In this document: positions 34,461-46,242 of the stretch, piece by piece | Layout: the number at the start of each line of letters is the position of its first letter | Numbering within the stretch: position 1 is the stretch's first letter | Assembly: GCF_000001735.4 (NCBI RefSeq) | Contig: NC_003076.8 | Coordinates: forward strand, 10,230,001-10,294,000 | Length of the DNA stretch: 64,000 nt | Direction: 5' to 3' | From: Arabidopsis thaliana | Taxonomy: Eukaryota > Streptophyta > Magnoliopsida > Brassicales > Brassicaceae | Position numbers and translations under genes: made by a program | The notes under the pieces: generated by a model | What the model was told of the DNA's origin: nothing | The model's input: only the letters and a program-made list of their open reading frames with translations | Database searches by the model: none

Positions 34461-34889
34461 ACGTTATCAATCGGTTCTCATTTCCAACTATTTTATCTTC
34501 CTAACTTCATCACATTTTATTACTACAAATCAATCATAATCTTTCATAATTAAAAAACTATTTGACACTTATATTAGTCACTATATTTACTAAATTATTT
34601 TCAGAATTTGTGATTTTTTCTCCTCTAAATTTTCATATATTGTTGATTAAAAAAATAGATTAATAAAGAAACTGAAAATAAATTACGAAAGCAACATCTA
34701 AATTAAAATTGTCTGAAAAAAAAAAACGTAATATGGTCTAAAATAAAAGCAAACTGAAGTAAATAAACCAAATCAAAGTAAAACCAAATAAAAAGCAAAG
34801 TCAACCCATATGGTCTAAAATGAAAGCAAACAGAAGCAAATAAAACAAATTAAAGTAAAACCAAATAGAAAATAAAGTCAAGCCATATT

Positions 34890-36386
34890 ACGTAGCACGA
34901 TAAAATGGAGAAACTCCCATGGGAGCTTGTGGAGAAGAAGAACTTTCTACAGGTGGAGGAGGTAGAGCTGATGCATCTAACCCATTCTGACGTGCAAGAG
35001 TTTGAATTAGTTGCTCCACAGCTTCGAGTCGAACAAGTACATTATCTTCACGACTCTTTTGCAGTTCAGCTTCTAGTTCTTTCACTCGGAGAGTTAATGC
35101 TCCCACTTCTTCAGTAGCTTGAGGGGGAACTAAGGAACCATCTGACATGGAAACCCCACTCTGAAGTGATCCAAATCCAAATACACAACCTTGTTTTGGT
35201 ATTCCAACAATCTAGAAAAAAAACATTAGTTCATGAATATTGACAAATTTTAAAACACAAACTTCTTCAAAGATCCAAGAAAGCAAAGTAGATTCAAGTG
35301 AAAGCAAGTGAAAGTTATCTTGACATAGATTTCATTTTTCTCTTCTATGGTAAGGCAATCCATTGTCAAAACCTCTCCATTGGAGGAATTCGCTTGTGTC
35401 AAGCGTTCAAGAAGACATTCATCATATTGTTCAACAATTAGTCTTGCTCTTTCAACAACATATGTTCCATCAGATTTTTGGTGTGTAGCTCTCATCACAG
35501 CAACGAAGGAAGAGTCTTCGTTATTCGCTTCCTAAAAACAAAACAAAAAAGAAAGTAAATAAGTCTTATGAAAGGTTTTTAAATAAAACATAATTGTTAC
35601 CAAAATGAAAAATAAAATATATTACCAAGACATCTTGAACTTTAGCATACGAACGTTAACCCGCTCTGTGACAATGTTGGTCTAAACCATCACGACTAAA
35701 TAGTCGTGAAGAACGAGCTTTTTCACTTTTTTCTTTTGCTTTTGGAGTCTTCCAATAAGCTACCATTACTCTCAAATATTCAGCCAGAATCCAGTCAGGT
35801 TGTTTTCATTTGGACTTTGCAAGACTAACCATTCCTTTGATGCGAACAGCAGAAAGGGCATCAAAGTTGGCTTTAACTAGATGCTCAATCGAGGCATCCC
35901 ACTCAAACCTTGTCTAAAATATATCTATATCAGACATGTATTAAATAAAAAATTATTTCTGAAAAATAGTTTATATATGACTAACACACAACTTAAACGT
36001 TGTAAACCATGCATCTCTATAAAATTGCGGCACTTTTCTCCAGCTATACCAAGGTCCCTAAAAACACCCTTCAATGATTTTTCTAACACGCGTTGATACT
36101 TCGGTGTTGTTTTTGAACCTGATGCATATGAATTTAAATTATATTTACAGTTACTTTTGTTACATTAAATAATGAATGAAACATAAAAGAAAGAACAATA
36201 CCATTTAGCTCCATTTCTTCGAGAGGGGTGAAGCACTCGAATATCATATTGCACATGTGCAATTTCTTCTCTCTGCTCACTTGATTCAACGTTTGCAGTT
36301 TGAGACAAAGGTCTTTCATAACCAGCAGCTTGAGAACTCGATCCTTGTCCATAAAAACGACCGCTAATGGTTATTGTTGGACGCAT
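34890..36386 (-). pseudogene. TNPA-like (plant transposase, Ptta/En/Spm) gene remnant
   Basis: Exon-like pieces on minus, read right to left. 36386 on: MRPTITISGRFYGQGSS. About 36100-35870: LGIAGEKCRNFIEMHGLQR and an FEWDASIEHLVKANFDALSA segment. 35830-35690: an IKGMVSLAKSK segment and a W-containing block (VAYWKTPKAKEKSEKARSSR). 35498-35310: THQKSDGTYVVERARLIVEQ. 35148-34890: a coiled-coil tail (LTLRVKELEAELQKSREDN) ending in a Pro/Ser-rich tip. Order and motifs (KSDGTYV.ERA then a coiled coil) are those of the Arabidopsis En/Spm plant-transposase family that binds subterminal repeats. Introns are inferred; stops between pieces suggest decay, for instance near 35790. Confidence 0.6.
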
Positions 36387-36494
36387 CTATAATTGACAAA
36401 CAAAAATAAAATAAATAAATTACGTTTAGATAGATATACATATAATAATAGAATGTTATTATATTGTTGATACAATAATTATTGGCATGTTATG

Positions 36495-38640
36495 TTATCC
36501 ACGTACGCTGTCCACAACAACAAAATTCATTTTCATAATTCTTTCATTCCACAATTTTTCACCTGTTAGCAGTTGAGCTGGAAGATCACTTACAACTCTT
36601 CCCTTTTTAAAAATTTTCTTGTTCCACCTATAACTATGATCATTCGGCAAAAAGGAACGATGACAATCAAACCAACTCGTTTTCCTACCATTCTTCAACT
36701 GAAATGCATATGTCTGATTTAAACAATAAGGACACGCCAACCGACAATGAGTTGTCAAACCTGAAAGCATACCATAAGCTGGAAAGTCGCTTATTGTCCA
36801 CATAAGTACAACTCGTAAGGAAAAGTTCTCCTTTTTATAATGATCATATGCTTGAACGCTAGTATACCACAAATCTTTCAATTCTTCTATCAATGGTTGA
36901 AAAAAAATATCAAGACTTCTCTTAGGATGATTTGGACCAGGAACTAGAACTAAGAGAAACATAAACTCTCGTTCTTGCACATATCAGGTAGAAGATTATA
37001 CGGAGTCAATATTACAGGCCATAATGAGTAGTTATGTCCTGACATACCAAATGGATTAAAACCATCTGTACATAATCCAAGGTAAACATTTCTTGTTTCA
37101 GACGTAAAATTAGGGTATACTTTGTTAAAATGTTTCCATGATTCTCCATCAGATGGATGAGACATTTCCCCGCTTTTCACCGAGTGTTCTGCGTATTATA
37201 TTAGATTGATACAATCTCTTCAATCTGTCGGCAAGCGGCAAATAAAACATCTGGCGATATGCAACTCTTTTATGCCCAAGCTGAGTTGGACGAAATCTAT
37301 CTTTGCCACAGAACTTACAATTCTCTAATGATGCATCATCTTTCCCAAAAAGCATGCAATTATCTTGACAAACATCAATATTTTGATAATGTAACAGTGG
37401 CGGATCTAGAAAAATATTTAGTCTAGAGCACTATTAATCTACTTGTTATATATTATTGTTTTATCAAAATTATTACATATATTGTTCGTTACTAAACTAT
37501 AAATTTGTGATCAAATATGTAGTTCAACAAATCTGTAATTTGTTTCTCACAATATATATAGGTACCCAAGGAAAAACTATGAAATTGTGTACATATAATT
37601 TTGTTATTCATTTTCACATAAAAGTAAATGAATATATATATCAAACATTTTAGAAATATATCAGCAGACATACTATTTAATCAATTAATAAAGAAATTTT
37701 AAAAGAAAGTTAAAAGTGAATGTTCATAAATCAAAAGAAGAAATACAAGTGATTAAATTGATAATAGTGGGGGAAGAAAAAAGAAAAGTCAAAAGAAGAA
37801 AAAAGTTACTTCAACTAGTTTCGAACCTGTGTAAGGAAGGACGAATATTGAAAACACTTAACCATTTGTGCTGAATCATTTAACTTACATAAATTTACAA
37901 GCTAATATTTATAATTTAGTGTAGGGCACGTGCCCCACCTCCCATACACATAGATCCGCCCCTGAATGTAAACCTAAAGACCACATAAGCTTCTTTACAT
38001 CGTAGTACGATTTCATTGACTTGTTACCTTCGGGCAAATATTCTTGCATCATTTCACAAATTGCGTTCATACAATTTTGAGAAAGATTATAATCTGTCTT
38101 CAAACTCATGAGTTGAGCTGCTAAAGATAGTTGTGAAAGACCTTCTTTACATCCATCATAAATTGAATTTTTTGCAGCATCCAAAATATCATAAAACTTT
38201 TTTGCTTTAGCATTGGGCTCTTCTTCTATGTTTTCACCAAATCTTGATTCTGGTTTATCAAATGCTTCTGAAGCTATTGTTGCATAAGGATTCATTGGTT
38301 CAGTGTGAGACGCAGACCCAAAAGCATCCTCGGTAGCAGAATGATTGTCAGACATGAGAAATCCAAACTGAATAATTAAGCATAAATCCTCTGTTATATA
38401 AGTGTTTCGTCACGGTCGTCTCAGGCAACATTTTTCCATTCTCACACTTAATACAAGAACAAAAAAGTTTGCTTTTCTCAAGAAATAAAGGCTGATTCTT
38501 AGCAAATCTTAGAAATTTCTTCAATTCTTGGTAATATTTTGTTGAAACGTCATTAGTTTTGTAATCGATTCTTTCATATATCCAACGTCTTGTTGCTGAA
38601 ATATTATTGTTCGACTACATTAAATTAAACCTACAATATT
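36495..38640 (-). pseudogene. TNP2-like CACTA transposase, 5' half, split by a hAT MITE
   Basis: At 38630-38380 the minus strand encodes a Transpos_assoc domain (RRWIYERIDYKT, then CSCIKCENGKM and VTKHLYNRGFMLNY). A frame change near 38355 leads to MSDNHSATEDAFG and the helical region to KKLMWSLG. There a 570-bp hAT MITE interrupts; the frame resumes beyond it with DVCQDNCMLFGKDDASLENC, CKFCGKDRFRPTQLGHKR, then a further piece with LCTDGFNPFGMSGHNYS and LPDMCK, then LVLVPGPNHPKRSLDIF, CPYCLNQTYAFQLKNGRKTS and HRSFLPNDHSYR. These are signature blocks of the Transposase_21 (TNP2) family. The C-terminal third is missing after 36495. Frame changes at about 37170 and 36970 also disable it. Confidence 0.8.
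37395..37964. mobile_element. hAT MITE, 570 bp, inside the TNP2 coding region
   Basis: Terminal inverted repeats CAGTGGCGGATCTAGAAA (left) and, inverted from the right, CAGGGGCGGATCTATGTG share CAGNGGCGGATCTA. Both sides are flanked by AATGTAA (37388-37394 and 37965-37971). Removing the element and one flank copy restores an uninterrupted TNP2 frame. It has no coding content. A 7-bp duplication is one short of the usual 8 for hAT. Confidence 0.85.
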
Positions 38641-38943
38641 AAAAACCATTTATCAGAAAAGTAATAAACTATATGAGAAAATTATAAGTATTAGAAATGT
38701 GCGAGAAACTGAAAACTTTAATTTACTGCATATATATACATACATGTAAACTTTAATTTACTGCATTTAACGTATTATTGCCGATTAGTATTCTCTAGCA
38801 ATTGTATTATTATTCGAATTGTTCCTGCAACTCAACAAAGAAATATTAAAAACATTAGTAGAAAATAAGTCAGTAGTTACGTTTATAACTTAATACATAG
38901 TAACAAGAGTTGTGAGTTTGTATTCGTTTAGTATTAATAAATA

Positions 38944-41032
38944 CTAGATGAGTACCCACGCTACGCGTGGGTTTGTTTTGAAAATTGTTAAAAAAATATT
39001 TATATTGATTTTTATTTTTGCTAATTTATATTTTTTTTATTGTTAATGAAATTAGATCCATAATTTGTATTTTATAATTTTTATGGTTAGATTCATTTGT
39101 AACTCGAAATATCAATTTCTAATTTTCATGTATAAAGCTGATTATTTATAAGATGTTAATATTTTTTCATAATTTTGATACAATTATGTGTAACCATGTT
39201 ACTTGTGTGGTTTAAAATTTACCTTACTCGATTATAAATAAATCAATTCATTGTTTTATGTAATTCAACAACATTGTGATAAGCTCATGATTAAAGTTTG
39301 GATTAACTTCAACTGAACAAGATCTAAAGAGTATTCATATGAAAAAGGAGTATGAAGAAAATAAAAAGATAGCAAAAACTAAATGTCATTTAAGTCAACA
39401 CTTTTAAATCTTCTGTCATTGCATATATCAATATTAGAGAAATGATCGTGTCTTGAATGAATTGAAAATTGTCTAACTTGATTATAAATAAACTCTTTCT
39501 GGTTTTATGTATTCTTCTGATATAATACTCCAACAACATTGTTATAGGCTCATGATTAAATATATAAAATTGATATAAACTCAACAAGATTTCAAGAGTA
39601 TTCATATGAAAAAATAAAGATAAAGCAAAAATGAAAGTATCATTTAAGTTAATACTTTTAAATCTTCTGTCATTGCATATATCCATATAAGAGAAATGAT
39701 CTTTGTTGGGTATTAAAAATAATTAACAATTAACAAAACATAATTAACTAAAAAACAGAAATCCACAAAAATATTTAGAAACCAAACATTGTTGAAAATA
39801 TTTATTTTTTATATGCCATAATTTCGTAAGTTAAATTTACATCATGGAAATTAATTTTAAATGAGTTAAAATTAATAAATGAAAATATTCTCATTAAAAG
39901 TAATTGAAAAATTAAATCCTATAAGCAGTTTTTCTCAAAATATTCTATTTTCACTTATGATTACATGAGTTAAAATTTTTAGAATAAAACATAGGTATAG
40001 TAACACATCAAAGGATGCAAGAGTGCTCCATCGTACGATGCGTTAAAATTCTTAGGTTAAAACATAGGTATTCAAAAATTTATTCTTATAATTAATATTT
40101 TGTGTTTTGGTTTAACGAATGAAAACATTATATTACATTGACAAATATAATTTTATCCAACTAAACTAATGTTAAATAAATTATATTACTATTTTAAACT
40201 TCAATGGTCTTTTTAATTAGTATTATTATCCATACTAAATTATTTTAAAAAAAATATAATATGTGCTACATTTAAATGATCAATAACACATGTAAAAACA
40301 AATTTGTTAATTTTCCTTTTATTGAATAAAAGTAAATATATATATAGTTATATATAGAGACATATAAATTAGTGTATGTAAATTTGTTTACTTTTTTAGA
40401 TTTTCTATTTTTTTAAGAGAATAAAAAAGTTAAATTTTTAATGACACATGTAAACATCTGATCGTTTGACTTGACACGTGGCACGATCCTATGAATTAGT
40501 AACTTTGAAAACCATACTTTATATAATTCAAATACTATCTATAAAAATATATTTTTATAGATAGTATTTGAATTTTGTATGGTAATCAATATATTTTTCT
40601 TCATATTTAATTTAATAATTATTGTTTTAAACAAAATTTCAGTCTTATGTATTCTATTTCAATTATACACACTCAATGTTATCAGTGAATAAGAGAAATG
40701 ATCGCGTATTAAATTATTTGGTAGGTCTTATGTTTTAAAGGTTTATTATAGTGTATTAAAAAAATTTAGTCATTATAGAGTAGTGATTATTGCTATAAAA
40801 AATAGTAATAAAAAGAATATAATGAAAGTAGTGCTTAATTTATTAACATATTTTTTTATTTTTTATTTTTATTTTAAAGAAATCAATTAAGAGTAAGATT
40901 GATGATACATTTAATTTGCTTATTTAATTTTATTAATTTTTAGTTTTAAAAAAATCGAATGACACATGTCATTTTCTTGTGTGATGATGTGTCATTCATA
41001 TGGAGAGAGTTGGCCAACTTTCATATATATGA
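38944..41032 (-). mobile_element. Helitron, non-autonomous, 2.09 kb
   Basis: Read on minus, the 5' end is TCATATATATGAAAGTTGGC at 41032. The 3' end has the hairpin ACCCACGCGTAGCGTGGGT (38954-38972), then ACTCAT and CTAG at 38944-38947. Flanking bases are A (5') and T (3'), the expected Helitron insertion dinucleotide. No Rep/helicase is present. It sits inside the CACTA element, upstream of the TNP2-like gene. Confidence 0.8.
39226..39705. repeat. imperfect tandem duplication inside the Helitron, period about 254 bp
   Basis: AATCTTCTGTCATTGCATAT occurs at 39407 and 39661, with matching upstream landmarks (GATTATAAATAAA, AACAACATTGT, GAGTATTCATATGAAAAA) in both copies. Confidence 0.7.
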
Positions 41033-41689
41033 TTTTTTTACAGATGTTTTAAGGTTAACATGTTAGCAAAACTGAAACATACCAGCAGATTTTAGAGCAG
41101 AGCATGTGACAAGTGAAAACTAAGCATGAGCTTATTAATAAACATTCATTGGACTGGATTCTAAGAACAAATTTGACGAAGTACTAAACCAGTTTGACTT
41201 TTTGTAGTGAAGTGAGGGAATCAAACACTAATTGATATGATAGAAGACACATAAAACAATTTTGTTTCTTACTTGTAAGAGAAGACACATGTGTTGATAT
41301 GAGCAAAACCTTTATTACTTGTAAGAGAAGACACATCGTCGTGGGCAAAACCTTTCTTCTTTTCCGAGCATTTCTAAATCAACATAACGTGGGCAAAATC
41401 TTTGTTAATTGAACTATAATTTTTAATGTGTTTATATATAAGTCTTTCCACATAAACAGGATAATATATATGTTGATCGATAAGATTCCTATTTTTACTA
41501 GGATTAGAATTAAAATTAAATATAATACTTTTTAAAGTTTATCTAATAAGAAAAATAGTCTTTATCTCATCTAAAATATTATAACAAAAATAAATTAAGA
41601 TAATAACGGTTTGAAATATTTTTAAATAAATGAAGATGATAACTTTTTAAATGTTGTTAATCAGTCCACATTGGGACAAAATTGTAACA

Positions 41690-42010
41690 AAATTACGAAA
41701 CTATTTATAACAAAATATTTTGTCACTCATTGGTATCAATCCATGACTACTATTTAGTCACTCTAATGTCACAAATTGTGACTCCCATATTCATTACAAA
41801 TTCGTAACTAATTTGTGACCAAAGATACGTCACAAAATCGTCACAGTTGTTTCGGTCATAGAATCGTAATATTTTTGTCGCTAATTGAGACAAATTTCGG
41901 TGATGATGAAAACCGTCACAATTTTGTGACGAAATTACTACGAAATTGTGACAAATATATTTAGTCACCAAAAACGTATCAAAAAGGTCACAAATTAGTG
42001 ACGTATATTA
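41690..42010. repeat. right CACTA subterminal repeat zone
   Basis: Dense GTCACAAA/TTTGTGAC words in both orientations, mirroring the zone at the left end of the element. Confidence 0.7.
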
Positions 42011-42395
42011 TTAGTCTTAATTATTTTCTCAGTAAAAATGATTTCTTGTAGTTAGATGTCATTTCATTATCATTAATAAATTTGTTGATTTTTTGATAAA
42101 TCAAAAAAACAATCAAAACAGTTTTGAGAAAAAAATTTAGCCATAAGAATCATTGAAGATAAGTATTTTAATTATTAATGTGTTTGGATATTAAGTTTCG
42201 GCATGAAACAATAAATATAAATAATGCAATGTTTTTTTCTTTTTTAAATGTATGAATAATATATATTTTTAAAAATCATTAATAAAGTTTTATTGTTACA
42301 TAAATTTATTTCTAAATTTATTTTATTTATTATTATATATAATAATAATAAAAATAACAGTCACAGCTTCTACAATTTTGTTCTACCAATCAGAT

Positions 42396-42960
42396 TTTAA
42401 CAGCCAAAGTCTTTACAACCAAATTCTCTGCAGCTCAAATTTTTAAAGTCAAAGCTTCTAAAGCCAATGATTTGGACAGAAATAGTTTTTATTAAAACCG
42501 TTAAAAGTCATTGCTCTTTTCTAATACCTTCAACTAACGATTTCCAAAGGAAAAACATAAATATCTCTTATTAAAACCCTAGCTCTTATAAAATTCTAGA
42601 TGAGACTCCGGCTCCTTGGAGTTGTGGAAATCACACAAATTTCCGAGTTTTACACTTCGGTATCGGTGTTTGTTCTTTTGTTTTCGGTCTGGTTTTTCTT
42701 TCTTCTGTTGTGTTTATTATTGTATGCATATTCTTTAGTTTTTTTGTATTTTTTGCTACTTGTACACCTTGTAATTATTATGGAAACTTCAGAAATTATA
42801 TAAATATTTCATATTTTACCAAAAAAACAAAAAAAGAACCCTAGATGTACATAAGCTAGCTCTACCACAAGGAAGTGGGCTCATGAGAAGGTAGGTGTGG
42901 TTCGCCATTCTTTAACAAATTATTGCGTAATCATAACTATATTACATTCGATGGTATATA
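42396..42960. other. spacer, no gene supported
   Basis: A hydrophobic plus-strand frame at 42600-42803 has no family resemblance. Otherwise AT-rich non-coding. Confidence 0.35.
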
Positions 42961-43217
42961 AGACCATCTCCATTGCACATAAAAATGGGGGTCTTTAATT
43001 TAAAAAAAAAAAACCATAGAAAAAAACAGTATTAATATTTAGTTTCAGAGGGTTTAGTTAAAAACATTTGAATATTCTCTCTCTTATATGGTTCTCCCAT
43101 GTCAATTTCTTATTTGTTTCCATATTTTAAATAAATTAAATAATTAAACTAAATAAAAAATATTATTATTAAATTGTAAAGAAACACATATGAGTAGTTA
43201 ACCAATGCAGATGGTCT
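42961..43217. mobile_element. MITE, 257 bp, Harbinger-like ends
   Basis: Terminal inverted repeats AGACCATCTCCATTG (left) and AGACCATCTGCATTG (right, inverted). Flanks are TATA and ATGA, so the target duplication is imperfect. The interior is AT-rich and non-coding. Confidence 0.65.
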
Positions 43218-43700
43218 ATGACCACAAAACCGGGAGTCCCTTATCGATTGGCAAACAATTTAAGAGGCCACTTGATAGTAATTCCACATATTAAATCCGG
43301 CACATCCACTAAATTTGTCAGGCGTAACACATGCGCTTACAACACTAGACACAAATCAGATATCAAACGATGACATCACATACACTTGATTTGTTTGTCT
43401 CATCACTAGCATCTCCAACAAACACCTTCATTAGTGCAAACTCTGAGAGAAGGAGAGACTAGTAGAGTTATCGTTGTGAATTTCTGTATGAGATGAAACC
43501 CACATATACTTGATTACCGCAATAATAAAGCGTAATTACGACATTAAGGAGAATCTCATGAGCTTTTACAGATTTGAGACTTTCTTGCATTGACTGATTC
43601 AAATCTTGTATTAATCAGTTACAAAATTTAAAACGTGGAGCAAAAAAGAAAACTATCGAAGGCCCACTTATCCAAATTCAGATCCAAGTCAAGCCAACTC
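43218..43700. other. spacer, no gene supported
   Basis: No coding family, RNA gene or repeat recognised between the MITE and the pectinesterase pseudogene. Confidence 0.35.
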
Positions 43701-43932
43701 ATGGGTGTGTGGTTTAGTATGGGTATATTTTTCTTTCCTTTTACTGTTATATTGTGCTCCCAAAGTTTTGAACTTTACTATGAGGTCCCAAAGCCACTCT
43801 TGGAAAGTAACTCCAGTGGGCTTCAACCATAATCCTCCTTGAATAAGCTTTGCCACAGTAAATTGTTCGGTCTCATTTGAGTCTTCATTAAACTTTAAAT
43901 CTCGTCCAATTCACTCTCTTACCCGTATCCGC

Positions 43933-45271
43933 TAGGCTTGGCTATAATACTTGAACCCGAAGAACCGAACCAATAGGCATGACCACAGTTACGGTTATAA
44001 CGGTTACGGTTTATTAACCACCGGTTATGATTATAAATTTTTTTTAACCTTAACCTTAACCGTTATATATACGGTTAAAACAGTTACGGTTAAATACGGT
44101 TACGGTTAAATACGGTTATCGTTAAATACGGTTACGGTTATTTGATAATTATGATATAGTTAATATATGAGACAAAATATTATATTTTTTAATATTTATA
44201 ATAAAATAAATAAATAAATAGTGATATATCAAATAATATTTATTTTACGTGATTATGTGTTTCAAGTATTTATAGTGAATCAGCTATCTATTTTTCTTAA
44301 ATAAACCAATGAATAAACAAATTAATGGTCATAATTATAATGATTGAATCAATTACATTTTCCAAACAAAAACAATACTAAGGAGAAGATGTTGTGAGCA
44401 TTAAAAAACAGTTTTAAGAGTATAAATAATAATAATATGAACTACTTATGATTTGATTTATGGTAAAAAGAGTAGTGAAGTAACTTCGATCGTAGTAGTG
44501 GGCATATTAAACAATTTAAGTTATTATTTTAGTGAAATAATTATTTATTTATACACAGTTACAACTTACAACTATATTTTTAAGGTTTTAAAAATACGGT
44601 TAACCGCGCGGTTTTTGATACGGTTACGGTTAATTAACGGTTACGGTTAGTATATTTTCTTAACCGCAACAGATCTATTTTCACGGTTAATGGTTATGGT
44701 TATTAATCGTTTTATACGGTTACGGTTGGGTTACGGTTAATAAACGGTCCGGTTACGGTCCAAAATACGGTTACGGTTAGATTTTGGTCATGCCTACGAA
44801 CCAAACCTGATCCGAAATACCCGAACCCGTTCTACTTTGGTTCTGTCTAATTATCCGATCGGGTTTTGTTTTCAAATAACCGTGGGTATCGGGTATTACC
44901 CATACCGAACCCGATATCCGTGAGTATTTTTTATTATCCGAACATATATATACATATGAGGACAGATATGCATTAATAAGTTGAATTTGTGACTTGTTTA
45001 ATGATTTAAGTTATGAAACAAGCTCAAAACAAGGTTTACTTCTTGTTTTATACTATTGTCTTAAGGAAAAACTTGTTATAATTTCAGATTTTTCGGATTT
45101 TATGGGTACTTTTACGTATGTTTGGGTATATTTGGACAAAATTTGAGTAAGTAGTACTCAAACCCGAAATAGTTTTGGTTATTTATGAGTTCTTTAACCA
45201 ATATCCGAATTACCTAGACCCAAAGTAAACCCTAACCAAACCCGACCCAAATACCCACATGCACAGGGCTA
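43933..45271. mobile_element. outer hAT element, 1.34 kb including a nested hAT
   Basis: Ends TAGGCTTGGC (left) and, inverted, TAGCCCTGTGCATGTGGGTA (right). Flanking 8-bp sequences GTATCCGC (43925-43932) and CTATCCGC (45272-45279) match at 7 of 8. The interior has repeated ACCCGAA/CCGAACCC and GGGTATCGGGTA words typical of such elements. No transposase. Confidence 0.75.
43974..44796. mobile_element. inner hAT element, 823 bp, perfect 8-bp target duplication
   Basis: Terminal inverted repeat TAGGCATGACCA at both ends, flanked by CGAACCAA on each side (43966-43973 and 44797-44804). The subterminal regions carry about 20 copies of ACGGTTA/TAACCGT. No coding region. It is inserted into the outer hAT element. 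Confidence 0.92.
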
Positions 45272-45465
45272 CTATCCGCTCTTAGGACCGGTATTCGCAT
45301 ACTCTACATAGTACAATGTGGAGAGCACAAACTCGGCATCCCATGGGAACCAACCAGTCGGGTCAATGTGCTTGTCAATGAAAGACTGCATGATCACTGT
45401 TCTTGAGAACAACTTCCACGGCTGTCCAAGGAACATTTTCACATATCCTTTTTACAGGAGCAAGA

Positions 45466-46240
45466 TCTGAACTTGCCGTTATCTTACATTTTTAGATCGA
45501 AATGGCTGTGTTCGGATTCTGATCCTCCCGTCCTTGTGCCGTAAACATGTAAATAATTGTACACAATTTACTTTCATACTAACTGTGTTTTTTTGTATGT
45601 CCAAGTTGAAAGAATTATTGTCTGACCATTGTTTTATGGTGTTTTTGAATGCCTGTTTTTTTTATAATTTTGTTAACTATGTGGTTTATTAATATTTTTT
45701 TAAAGTTTTTTTTTTATAATTCTGATTTTGATAAATTTTATGTTTGCCTTAGGATTATTAATTAACATGTTAATCAAATTCACTATACATAGACATACCA
45801 TGTAAACAAGGACATCTACTAAATATACAACTATGTACACAAAGGAACACATCAATCCTATAATAAATTCAATAGTATCAATGTTTAAAAGGTATCAATA
45901 ATAAATTGATGAATGTTTAAACGTTGTAAATTATACAAGTTAATATTTACAGACAAACAAAAAATTAACTATATTAGTATTGTATCAAGAAGCAAAATTG
46001 ATAAACTAATTAAAGCATTAATCCCATGCAAAGCACAAGTACTGACATAGTTAGATTGTAAACACAAACGCTGAGACCAAAAACAAAATTATAAACCGCT
46101 AGTAAAATAAAATAAACTTTATTTTACTGCATTCATTATCAAGAATTTGAAGAGCAACAAATGATAGAAAATGCATATTTTAAAATGTTGTTAAGAGAGA
46201 AAGATAATGCTCCAATTGCCAATTACTAAGGAGGATCAAT
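45466..46240. other. spacer, no gene recognised
   Basis: AT-rich sequence between the pectinesterase pseudogene and the defensin-like gene. No coding family seen. Confidence 0.35.
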
Positions 46241-46242
46241 TT

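Larger units (their letters stand above)
33830..42053 (-). mobile_element. CACTA (En/Spm-like) transposon, decayed, about 8.2 kb
   Basis: The right end read inverted, CTACAAGAAATCATTTTTAC, is a trimmed form of the Arabidopsis CACTACAAGAAA terminus. The left end shows CACTA at 33830 then AGAAATCAATTTTATTGAG, mirroring the right end. Subterminal zones at 33870-34460 and 41690-42010 are packed with GTCACAA/TTGTGACG-type words in both orientations, the transposase-binding arrays expected of this superfamily. Genes are on minus: TNP2-like 38640-36495, then a TNPA-like gene 36386-34890. It contains a hAT MITE and a Helitron. Half the TNP2 gene is missing, so it is non-autonomous. Confidence 0.8.
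33505..42395. mobile_element. possible hAT-like host element into which the CACTA element inserted
   Basis: GGGGGTGATTGGTAAGAGG at 33509 and, inverted, TCTGATTGGTAGAAC near 42390 share TGATTGGTA. Both flanks are rich in AAAGCTTT-type words. The resemblance is short and no target duplication was confirmed, so this is tentative. Confidence 0.2.
43720..45465 (-). pseudogene. pectinesterase (pectin methylesterase) C-terminal pseudogene split by nested hATs
   Basis: On minus, 45465-45280 reads [32 protein letters not shown] and [14 protein letters not shown]. These match the family's conserved LGRPW(K)...SRTV block and the W-P-W-D and LYY-EY-N-GP signature. After a 1.34-kb hAT insertion (43933-45271), the reading resumes at 43925 with RVNWTRFKV, then QFTVAKLIQGGLWLKPTGVT and a C-terminal tail. 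Plant enzymes of this family de-esterify cell-wall homogalacturonan. The catalytic Asp residues lie upstream of the surviving part. A stop sits after TRFKV. It is a dead 3' fragment: no upstream exons are recognised between 45.5 and 46.2 kb. Confidence 0.8.

Noticed and set aside
42600..42803. Hydrophobic 67-codon plus-strand frame
   Set aside because: T-rich DNA produces such membrane-like readings; no family or context supports it.
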